64,000 bases of DNA from Chrysemys picta bellii (taxonomy: Eukaryota; Chordata; Testudines; Emydidae). Under the pieces are notes generated by a model. It was not told the DNA's origin, searched no databases, and worked only from the letters and a program-made list of their open reading frames with translations. Below, piece after piece: positions 55,995 to 64,000 of the stretch (the stretch's first letter is position 1; each line of letters opens with the position of its first letter). The stretch lies in assembly GCF_011386835.1 (NCBI RefSeq), contig NC_088791.1, forward strand, positions 128,378,943-128,442,942, given 5' to 3'. The position numbers and the translations under genes were made by a program.

Positions 55995-56904
55995 ACCTCC
56001 CAGGTATTTCAGACTCCTAGATTTTAAGATCAGAAGGGACCATTATGATCATTTTACACTGCCCTCCTGCACATTGCAAGCCACAGAACCTCACTCACCC
56101 ACTCCTGTAATAGACTCATAACCTCTGGCTGAGTCACTGAAGTCCTCAATTTGTGATTTAAAGACTTCAAGTTACAGAAAATCCACCATTTACACTAGTT
56201 TAAACTTGCAAGTGACCCATGCCCCTTGCTATAGGGGAAGACCAAAAAATCTCAGAGACACTGCCAATCAGACTGGGGGGAAATTCCTTTCCAATCCCAG
56301 ATATGGTGATCAGTTAAACCCTGAGCATGTGGGCAAGATCCACCAGCCAGACACCTGATGTAGTAACTCAGAGCGCTCCCCATATAGTGTCCCATCACCA
56401 GCCATTGGAGACATGTGCTGCTAGCAGTCAGACCAGCTACATGCCATTGTAGGCAGTCTCATCATACACTTATTAAGCTCAGTCTTGAAGCCAGTTAGAT
56501 TTTTTTGCCCCCACTGCTCACCTTGGAAGGCTGTTCCAGAACTCCACTTCTCTGATGGTTAAAAACCTTCATAAACTTGTTGATGGACAGTTTATATCCA
56601 TTTGTTCTTGTGTCCATATTAGTACTTAACTTAAATAACTCCTCTTCCTCCCGGGTATTTATCCCTCTGATGTATTTATAGAGAGCAATCATATCTCCTC
56701 TCAGCCTTTTTTCCTTCTTTTGGTTAGGCTAAACAAGCCAAGCTCTGAGTCTCCTCTCATAAGGTAGGTTTTCCATTCCTTGAATCAGCCTACAAGCACT
56801 ACTCTGCACTGCTCCAGTTTGAATTCATCTTTCTTAAACATGGGAGACCAGAATGGTAGTATTCCAGATGACGTCTCCGCAGTACCTTGTACAATGGTAC
56901 TAAC
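55995..56904 (-). mobile_element. CR1-type LINE, 3' part (left of the hAT insert)
   Basis: Minus-strand CR1 sequence. The 3' untranslated end is at 55995-56490 ('gtcccttctgatcttaaaat' on the minus strand near 56035). The ORF2 C-terminus covers about 56495-56900, with the frame at 56495-56692 reading GYKLSINKFMKVFNHQRSG. It is continued at 58766-59010 beyond the hAT element. Frameshifts are present and the copy is older than the one at 26700. Confidence 0.75.
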
Positions 56905-57289
56905 TAGGGCTGTCGATTAACTGCAGTTAACTCACGCGAGTAACTCAAAAAAAAGTAATCATGATTAATCGCAGTTTTAATCACAATAGATTTAAACAAT
57001 AGAACACCAATTGAAATTTATTAAATATTTTGGATGTTTTTCTACATTTTCACATATATTGTATTCTGTGTTGTAATTGAAATCAAAGTGTATATTTTTA
57101 TTACAAATATTTGCTCTGTAAAAATGTTAAACAAAAGAAATAGTATTTTTCAATTCACCTCACACAAGTTCCGTAGTGCAATCTCTTTGTCATGAAAGTG
57201 CAACTTACAAATGTAGATTTTTTTTGTTATATAACTGCACTCAAAACCAAAGCAATGTAAAACTTCAGAGTCTACATGTCCACTCAGTC

Positions 57290-57523
57290 CTACTTCTTGT
57301 TCAGCCAATTGCTAAGACAAACAAGTTTATTTACATTTACAGGAGATAATGCTGCCCTCTTCTTATTTACAGTGTCACCAGAAAGTGAGAACAGACATTT
57401 GCATGGCACTTTTGTAGCCGGCATTGCAAAGTATTTATGTGCCAGATATGCTAAACATTCGTAGGCCCCTTCATGCTTCGGCCACCATTCTGGAGGATAT
57501 GCTTCCATGCTGATGATGCTCAT
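57290..57523 (-). pseudogene. hAT transposase C-terminus, inverted copy
   Basis: The 77-codon minus frame ends in the hAT dimerisation region: PPEWWPKHEGAYECLAYLA, AMPATKVPCKCLFSLSGD, NKKRAALSPVNVNKLVCLS and the last residues NWLNKK followed by a stop. The family has W-W-x-x-x near the start and P-A-T-x-x-P-x-x-x-x-F-S. The Met used by the frame is an accident of the breakpoint. It is the mirror copy of 58175-58426, with about one change in five residues. Confidence 0.85.
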
Positions 57524-57550
57524 TAAAAAAATAATGCATTAATTAGATTT

Positions 57551-58135
57551 GTGACTGAACTCCTTGGGGGAGAATTGTATGTCCTCTGCTCTGTTTTATC
57601 CACATTCTGCCATATATTTCATGTTATACAGGCGAGTCTCATCTTACGCTGGGGTTATGTTCCACTGTCAGCGCGTAAAGCGAAAATCGCGTATAGTCAA
57701 AATTACATTGAGTGTAATGGCGGGCAGAATCACCTGCACCAAAGGTACAGTATTTAAATTGTTATTTTTCTCTTTTTTTTTTTTTTTTTGGCCAACCGCG
57801 CAAAGCTGAATTCGCGCATGTTAAATCCGCGTAAGATGAGACTCACCTGTAGTAGTCTCGGATGATGACTCAGCACATGTTGTTCATTTTAAGAACACTT
57901 TCACTGCAGATTTGACAAAACGCAAAGAAGGTTCCAATGTGAGATTTCTAAAGATAGCTACAGTACTCGACCCAAGATTTAAGAATCTGAAGTGCCTTCC
58001 AAAATCTGAGAGGGACAAAGTGTGGAGCATGCTTTCAGAAGTCTTAAAAGAGCAACACTCTGATGCGGAAACTACAGAACCCGAACCACCAAAAAAGAAA
58101 ATCAACCTTCTGATGGTGACTCAGATAATGAAATA
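57551..58135 (+). pseudogene. hAT transposase central part, split by a MITE
   Basis: Plus-strand pieces: VTELLGGELYVLCSVL before the MITE (57551-57628), and after it (57856 on) DDSAHVV and DLTKRKEGSNVRFLKIATVL, then DPRFKNLKCLPKSERDKVW and EVLKEQHSDAETTEPEPPKK. The motif DPRFK is typical just before the hAT catalytic C-terminal part. The block ends in a duplicated 'gactcagataatgaa' and then loses frame. The N-terminal BED zinc finger and catalytic Asp residues are absent. Confidence 0.82.
57629..57849. mobile_element. TA-flanked MITE inside the hAT element
   Basis: 221 bp with inverted ends 'caggcgagtctcatcttacg' and 'cgtaagatgagactcacctg' (one mismatch). It is flanked by TA at 57627-57628 and 57850-57851. 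The sister hAT copy at about 32026 reads 'gtgttatagcag' without the insert, which proves the boundaries. Inside are 'gcgcgtaaagcgaaaatcgc' and a T run at 57772-57789. A Tc1/mariner-type transposase would move it. Confidence 0.94.
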
Positions 58136-58174
58136 TCTGACTCAGATAATGAATATGCGTCGGTCCGCACTGCT

Positions 58175-58426
58175 TTGGATGGTTACCGAGCAGAACCCGT
58201 CATCAGCATGGATGCATGTCCCCTGGAATGGTGGTTGAAGTATGAAGGGACATATGAATCTTTAGTGCATCTGGCACGTAAATATCTTGTGACACTGGCT
58301 ACAACAGTGCCATATGAATGCCTATTCTCACTTTCAGGTGACACTGTAAATAAGAAGAGGGCAGTATTATCTCCTGTAAATGTAAATAAACTTGTTTGTC
58401 TGAGTGATTGGCTGAACAAGAAATAG
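58175..58426 (+). pseudogene. hAT transposase C-terminus, forward copy
   Basis: An 83-codon frame. It carries CPLEWWLKYEGTYESLVHLA, RKYLVTLATTVPYECLFSLS and GDTVNKKRAVLSPVNVNKLV, ending DWLNKK then stop. Its 3' neighbourhood leads to the element end. It cannot encode a complete enzyme because the N-terminal half of the transposase is missing. Confidence 0.86.
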
Positions 58427-58765
58427 GACTGAGTAGACTTGCAGGCTCTAAAATTTTACATTGTTTTATTTTTTAATGCAGTTATTTTTTGTACATAATT
58501 CTACATTTGTAAATTCAACTTTCAGGATAAAGAGCTTGCACTACAGTACTTGTATTAGGTGAATTGAAAAATACTATTTCTTTTGTTTTTTACATTGCAA
58601 ATATTTATAATAAGAAATAATATAAAGTGAGCAGTGTACACTTTGTATTCTGTGTTGTGTTTGAAAAAGTAAAAACATTCAAAAATATTTAAATAAATGA
58701 TATTCTCTTATTGTTTAACAGTGTGATTAATCGTGATTAATTTTTTTAATTGCTTGACAGCCCTA

Positions 58766-59010
58766 GTAACACTTCCCTGTCTCCCCTGATGCATCCTAGG
58801 ACTACATTAGCCTTTTTCACAGCCACATCACATTGGTGACTCATAGTCATCCTGTGACCAACCAGGTCTTTCTCCTGCTCTGTCATTTCCAACTGATACA
58901 GCCCCAGTTTATAGCAAAAATTCTTGTTAGTCCTTAAATGCATGACCTTGCACTTTGCACTATTAAATTTCATCCCATTTCTATTACTCCAGTTTATAAG
59001 GTCTCCAGAT
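58766..59010 (-). mobile_element. CR1-type LINE, ORF2 part (right of the hAT insert)
   Basis: The minus frame at 58746-58973 holds MKFNSAKCKVMHLRTNKNFC and 'QLEMTEQEKDL', then 'MTMSHQCDVAVKKANVVLGC'. This is the conserved stretch between the FADD box and the C-terminus of CR1 ORF2 (compare residues 325-385 of the copy at 26707). It is continuous with 55995-56904. A small deletion after EKDL removes the usual GV.VD segment. Confidence 0.85.
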
Positions 59011-59727
59011 CAGGAACCATTTGCTTATAGCAGTAAGAAATATGTCTCTTCATGACCATTATTTAATTTAAATTCATTACCAGTATCAACCTCTCAGTAT
59101 GCACAAAAGCAATAACAAAGAGAACATGAAATGGGAGTTTTATGATTGCAATAAGGGCTTTGTAAAAATACAAGTTATTTATGGTGCTGAGAAGAGGGAG
59201 GAAAGCGTAGAGAATAAGAAAGAGCTACAATAATTAGACTACAGGTAAACCTAAGTAATATGATGGATGAGGACTATAAACTCGTCCAGAAAGAAGCATA
59301 CCAAAAAGTTATGTGACCTACTGAGAAGCTACTGAAGAGTACCAGCACATGAGGCCATGCGAATTGCATCATGCTGAAAGGAACCTGTGCATTTCTCCTA
59401 ATAACTTGCTGCTATTGGTAAATGGCAAGAGAAGCAACTGTTATCAGTGAAGTGTTTCCCACAATTGCTGGATACCATAGAGTGTGTGTGTGTTCTAATA
59501 TAGTTTTGTGCAAAATACGTGTCATTTATATGCATGCAGAAGGACAGCAAAAGGTGTATTCATCAATTGTGAGACTTAAGTGGTGCATAGACCTTGTGCA
59601 GGTACTCTGTACAGTGGTGAATTTAACCAATTATGATTAGAAAGCAGATGATTAATATTAAATGTATTTTTCATAGAAACTGCAGCAATTAACTGCACTT
59701 TGACTAGTGGCAAGGAATTGAACTGAC
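59011..59727. other. No feature seen
   Basis: Non-coding AT-rich DNA; the frame 59422-59640 has no domain. Confidence 0.5.
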
Positions 59728-59738
59728 CCACTATTCAT

Positions 59739-59915
59739 CAGAGGGGTAGCCGTGTTAGTCTGTATCCACAAAAACAATGAAAATTCTGGTGGCACCTTAA
59801 AGACTAACAGATTTATTTGGGCATAAGCTTTTGTGGTTTAAAAAATCCACTTCTTCAGTTGCATGGAGTCACAAGCTTTTGTGGGTAAAAAACTCAGTTC
59901 TTCAGATGCATGGAG
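59739..59915 (-). mobile_element. Penelope-like terminal unit with doubled hairpin
   Basis: Between ccactattcat (59728-59738) and ccactattgat (59916-59926), a duplication with 10 of 11 matches, lies a minus-strand unit. It ends, on the + strand, in 'ggggtagccgtgttagtctg'. The hammerhead-like hairpin occurs twice: tcttcag near 59854-59860 with its stem, and again 'ttcttcagatgcatggag' near 59898-59915 with 'cttttgtgggtaaaaaactc'. The GAAA box is changed to AAAA in both. Tandem hairpins are known for Penelope-like terminal repeats. Confidence 0.68.
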
Positions 59916-59926
59916 CCACTATTGAT

Positions 59927-60249
59927 TACATCATGTTGCCAGTCTTCGATAGCCCCTTAATTTTCTGCAGAATGACCTGGCTTTTTTGCTAGCTGCTGTT
60001 TCCAATATACATAACATTCAACACTGTAATACGTTTTTCATCACTGTGGTCTTCTAAAGCTGTGGAAGCTGAGGGAAAATGGTAACACAAATACAAAAAT
60101 AAATTATGACATACACCATGAACAAATTCTGATGTTGCAATATCTTTGTGAAAAAAGAAACTTGTAGAAACCTGCAACTTAGTTTGTAGGTTTATCAAGG
60201 ACTTGTCATAGTAAAATGAGTCATGTGAGCATGAGATAATCTTTCTTAG
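59927..60249. other. No feature seen
   Basis: Spacer between two Penelope-like units, AT-rich, no gene. Confidence 0.5.
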
Positions 60250-60382
60250 TATCAGAAGGGTAGCCATGTGAGTCTGTATCCACAAAAACAATGAAGAGTC
60301 TAGTGGCACCTTAAAGACTAACAGATTTATTTGGGCATAAACTTTTGTGGGTAAAAGAACCCACTTCTTCAGATGCATGGCT
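60250..60382 (-). mobile_element. Penelope-like terminal unit
   Basis: It has the same word order as 59739-59915: 'gggtagccatgtgagtctgt', 'ggtggcacc'-like 'agtggcaccttaaagactaa', 'cagatttatttgggcataaa', then the hairpin. On the minus strand the core is CTGAAGA (60366-60372), stem gtggg/cccac (60347-60351 with 60360-60364), then AAAA in place of GAAA, a CpG-decay change. The minus frame 59989-60417 crosses it and is not a gene. Confidence 0.68.
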
Positions 60383-63021
60383 CTCATAATCTTGGAAAGG
60401 TTTTTTTTTATCAGCACTGATCAGCCGTAAAACCATTTCTGATCTGATACACGCCTGTATATTTGCTATACTGGGATAATATTGTCTTCCAAAAGGAGTG
60501 TTAGGATGGATAGGCATGCTCAAGGTGCCTTTACTCTATCAATATGAAAAAAGGCATGTTTTTGGGGGGGAAAAGTTAGGTTTTAAACCTACACTCCAAT
60601 TATTTGCATACTCTTGTTGGAAACCATTGTGGCATATACCTACCTGATGCAACATGTTCCACACACTAGCTGAAATAATCCACGCATGAACTTCCTCAGA
60701 GTAATAATTACTAGGGACCTGTCTACAAGTGATTTCTAAACCTCTTACAATCAACTAGTGCAAGATTCAACATTTGAAGACATCACGTGGAATATTAATT
60801 CTTCTAAAGTATTTTGGATACATTTGCCAATTCTTAACAATCAGACTTTTTTTTAAACTTGTGACAGATATAATTTGGACAAAAATATTCATGTAAGAGA
60901 AATAACTGAATAAAAATTAAAATATATACATTGGAAAGAGTCTTCATTTCATTAAGTTGTGACAGACGAAAACCCCAGTAACAAAATGTTGCATTACAAA
61001 TTGGTCAAATATGCTGATCTACATGCAATTTGTTAATGTTGCAGTCACAAATTGGATATGAGAAATGGGAAAAATATATGTAGTATTTCTGCTCATAAAG
61101 ATGTTGGATATGCTGTTTAGACTCTGCAGTTCCTGCCAAAATTTAACATTATGTGAGAAATAATCTATTTTACTTATGAGAGTCTTTGTTATGGCCAATT
61201 AAAAAAAAATTAGGAAGCCCTGTCTGCACTAGACAACCAAAAAAGAGGCCCATTGTATATTAAAAATGGATCTGCCCCAGATTTGACAGAACAAACAGCA
61301 GCACATAGTTTAGGTTGTGTTGTTCTTATAAAGCCCAGTTCTACAAGGTGCTCCGCACCTTCTAGGAGCAGCTAGCACATTGCAAGCTTGTGCCACGAAA
61401 TGCCTGTTTTCCTCAATTATACACTTTTTGTGCAGAGTCCTGAATTTACTCTTTAGTCTATATATTTCCATATCATTGTTTCAAGACCTAATACCTGCTA
61501 CATTGTTGATTTTTAAAATTGCCATCAGAAATATTGTGTTAGGGAGCTGCTACTCGTGACCCAGTGGTTCAGGCTGTGTCAGGACCAGCCAGGTTATTAA
61601 TGTTGGAAAATTGGCTAGTGCACAAGTCTAACCACTTGTTTGATAATGTGTTGCAAAATGTTGATCTGTATTAACTGACTACAACACTAATTATGGCTTA
61701 TTAGCTCAATTCAGGTTTTCTTTTTAAATCAGTAAATATGTAGTGATGTCAGATTTCTTAAATTTAATAAACATTTAGCTGATGGATTTTAAGGGTATTT
61801 AATAAGGTTAATAACATGTATTTAAACTCAAACAGGTACTTATCTGATCAAATTAACAATCTGCACTGCAAAACTTCTGTAAATATGTAACTATCACAGA
61901 CAAATAGGCTCCAAAGGAATGAATATGGTCTTTAGATTAAATAAACATTTTAAATGCAGAATATTTTTAATGTATTTATTATACACATTTTTGTATAATA
62001 AATGTGTCACTGTCGTTTGAGCATCGTGAATGCAATTTACCAAAAACAAGAAAACACTTCCCCAATTAGGACTCAATAATCTCTGTCCCCACACCTCTGT
62101 AACACAGTCATCTTCAGGAAATCACATGTACAGGATAGTCAGCTAAGAGACTAGTTGTCACCAGAAATCCAACATCTATGGTTAGGAGAAAGTCTAAACA
62201 CTCTTGCATTTCCCCCTAAAAATGACAAAATGCTGACTGATGTAGCTGTCTTAGAAGTAAATTCCAGAACTGACAGTTATAGAACTGCATCTACAATAAG
62301 CTTTTTCTGAAATGTTCCTATGGTTGCTGTACAACTCCATTGGTCAGAGCATTCATCCAGACTGATCATCTAACCCTATTCAGAGAATGACATACTATTG
62401 TTTCCTTAAAGGTCAGTTAAGGAACTGAAAATGAGACCATCCCCATTGACCACAACTACCTGGGCAGATCAAACGGGGAGAATCGGTCTCATTTTACTTA
62501 GTTCAGACACACAATCAACTCTTAAAAACTAATATACTATAATTTTCTATCTGTGGAAAGCTTTAGCCAGCTTGGGTTGAATAAGCTATCCTTATAAGCT
62601 TCAAAAATAAATAGGACTGAATAAAAAGCACATCTATTCAGACGTCTCTTTATGGAAATGGGCCCTGAACTTCATGTTCAGCAGAGCTGTGCCTGACAGA
62701 GAACATGGGAGAAAAGATGGATTTTAGCCTCTTTTACATTCCTTAATACTGATGGCAGCTGTATATTGGCTTGGCCCTGGGACAATTTAGAGCAGACTAA
62801 GGGTAGTGCAAAGGGTCATACTGGAGGCCAGGATTTGGCCCTTAATTTGTTAAGTGCTTTGAAATTCTTTGGGGGGAAAAGTACGATATTAATATAAATA
62901 TTAGTGTTAACATCTACACTCTCTGAATGACTTTTTAAATATGAACAAGCATTTTCTGACAGCATTTTAACTGTTTTTACTCTTTATCAGTTCATATCAC
63001 TTGTACTTTTACCTATTATCA
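60383..63021. other. AT-rich DNA; first copy of an 85-bp dispersed duplicate
   Basis: 60950-61038 shares 'acaaaatgttgcattacaaa', then 'ttggtca', 'atat' and 'acatgcaat' with 63022-63113 in the same order and orientation. Otherwise no gene, RNA or element end was recognised in this stretch. Confidence 0.5.
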
Positions 63022-63113
63022 TTTATTAAACTGTGATGGAAGAAAATCCCCAATAACAAAATGTTGCATTACAATTGGTCAGATATACTCATCCACATGC
63101 AATCTATTGAATG
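63022..63113 (+). repeat. Second copy of the 85-bp dispersed duplicate
   Basis: Matches 60950-61038 with an estimated one difference in five or six bases. The copies are 2.07 kb apart in direct orientation. They could be two pieces of one unknown repeat family or an old segmental copy. Confidence 0.6.
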
Positions 63114-63462
63114 CTAACTAAGGCTCCAATCCTGCAAAGTTACACACATGTTTAACTTTACTACAAGTAGTCCCACCCAGCACTATTCATGCACAGTGGT
63201 AAAATTAAGCATGTAAATATGTCTATGCAGGATGGAGGCCAAAGTACTCCATAACTGAAAGAATAGGCCAACTTTTTTTCTCTTGTACACCAGTGTAAGT
63301 CCATTGAATCCAGTGAATAAAGGGAGAAAGGTGGTCAAAATACAATATTTTTCATATAGGAAAAAACAAACAAAATGCAATAATTGGAATAAATACATTG
63401 TTAAAAGTTTTTATTTGGGATACCTTTTGTCATGGATGTACAATATAATTATATGTTGTTTG

Positions 63463-63585
63463 CAGTAGCTGTGCTGGTCCCAGGATATGAGAGCGACAAG
63501 ATGGGTAATATCTTTTATTGGACCAACTTCTGTTGGTGGAAGAGACGGGCTTTTGAACTACAAAGAGCAATTCTTCACATCAAAT
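63463..63585 (+). mobile_element. Penelope-like terminal repeat fragment (49330 family)
   Basis: 'taatatcttttattggacca' followed by 'acttctgttggtgga' is the arm of the unit at 49330-49560. After it come 'agagacgggcttttgaact' and 'ttcttcacatc', a decayed loop in which the CTGAAGA box is no longer intact. The second arm is missing. Confidence 0.6.
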
Positions 63586-63629
63586 CAAGCTTTTCTTCCA
63601 TTTCCAGTTGTCTAGGAGACACCATCCCA

Positions 63630-63900
63630 TCCTTGCAGATGAGGACCTGGCCTCAGTTAGACACACCTTTGTCACTTTTCCTTTGGACTACAACAATGGC
63701 ATGAAGCCTTCAGACCTTAAGTTACTCTAACTAGTACAGGATGTTGGAGCACCTTTATTCAGCAACAAGGGTTACTCCTTCACTTTCTACACTGGCTTCC
63801 CATAGAATATCATGTCAAATTCAAGGTCTCACATTTTCTCTTAAAGGGGCTCAATGGCTGGGGTCCAGGATATCTAAAAGATTGCCTAAAGCTTTGGGAG
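63630..63900 (+). pseudogene. L2-like LINE reverse transcriptase C-terminus, decayed
   Basis: In frame from 63787 to 63897 the translation reads LHWLPIEYHVKFKV, then LLKGLNGWGPGYLKDCLKLW. The block 'LHWLPxxxRxxFKxxxxxxKxLxGxxPxYL' is the conserved end of L2/Rex1/jockey-type LINE polymerases. Upstream, 63685-63745 gives 'LDYNNGMKPSDLKLL' and 'LVQDV', matching the preceding 'LDYCN...LQxVQN' block, but a stop separates them. There is no Met-initiated frame. The element may continue beyond the window edge. Confidence 0.75.
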
Positions 63901-64000
63901 AAGGATTCTAGTCAACAACTCCATTTCTCAGGGACAGTGAAACTCTACAATAAGGGTAAAGCTGGCCTGTGAGGGAGACAGAACTTTCTTGGGGGCTAGT

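Larger units (their letters stand above)
56905..58765 (+). mobile_element. Rearranged hAT element, copy 2, splitting the CR1
   Basis: Ends 'tagggctgtcgattaact' and 'aattgcttgacagcccta'. Layout from left to right: transposase C-terminus in reverse (57290-57523), central transposase forward (from 57551, interrupted by a MITE, to about 58130), then a second C-terminus forward (58175-58426). The same order is found in the copy at 30904-32690, so the rearrangement precedes their spread. It lies within a CR1 at 'gtactaac'; the right flank gtaacact suggests the duplication plus a small deletion. Confidence 0.88.

Overview
The window looks like intergenic or intronic DNA from a turtle, most likely a cryptodire. 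The basis is the repeat content: a tRNA-headed SINE with A and B boxes of the tortoise Pol III/SINE type (43187-43392), CR1 LINEs including one with a nearly open reverse-transcriptase frame, Penelope-like hairpin fragments, and many hAT-type miniature elements whose ends I know from turtle genomes. A crocodilian is the main alternative. No search was run, so family names rest on recognition.

The only host genes I can support are two microRNA hairpins on the + strand: let-7a (about 8771-8848) and let-7b (about 10520-10603), 1.75 kb apart. This is the vertebrate let-7a-3/let-7b pair, which in mammals lies in the MIRLET7BHG non-coding host transcript between WNT7B and PPARA. No protein-coding exon of a host gene is recognisable, which fits a lncRNA locus or its flank. 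Both hairpins keep the mature sequence and the paired 3p arm.

The rest is transposon-derived or featureless AT-rich DNA. 1-8 kb: a Gypsy integrase fragment, a GC-rich repeat, one MITE and a Penelope-like piece. 8-11 kb: the let-7 pair. 11-25 kb: pyrimidine-rich minisatellites, a solo LTR and several hAT MITEs. 25-29 kb: a MITE, a (CA)n tract, the CR1 LINE and a hAT MITE. 30.0-30.4 kb: two back-to-back palindromes centred on TG/CA tracts. 30.9-32.7 kb: a hAT derivative carrying a mariner/Tigger-like insert. 33-40 kb: mostly featureless. 40-45 kb: a decayed transposase interrupted by a MITE, a Tc1/mariner-type MITE, a MITE split by a solo LTR, a SINE and a hAT element. 47-52 kb: Penelope-like hairpins with hammerhead-ribozyme-like cores and a 1-kb G-rich hAT element inside an LTR. 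54-59 kb: a hAT element, then a CR1 split by a hAT derivative that itself contains a TA-flanked MITE. 59-64 kb: more Penelope-like pieces and an L2-like LINE terminus at the right edge.

Most hAT-type insertions here still carry a perfect or one-mismatch 8-bp target-site duplication, so element boundaries can be fixed to the base. The points most worth following up are the double palindrome at 30021-30397, the hammerhead-like cores in the Penelope-like hairpins, and the two hAT copies that share the same internal rearrangement.
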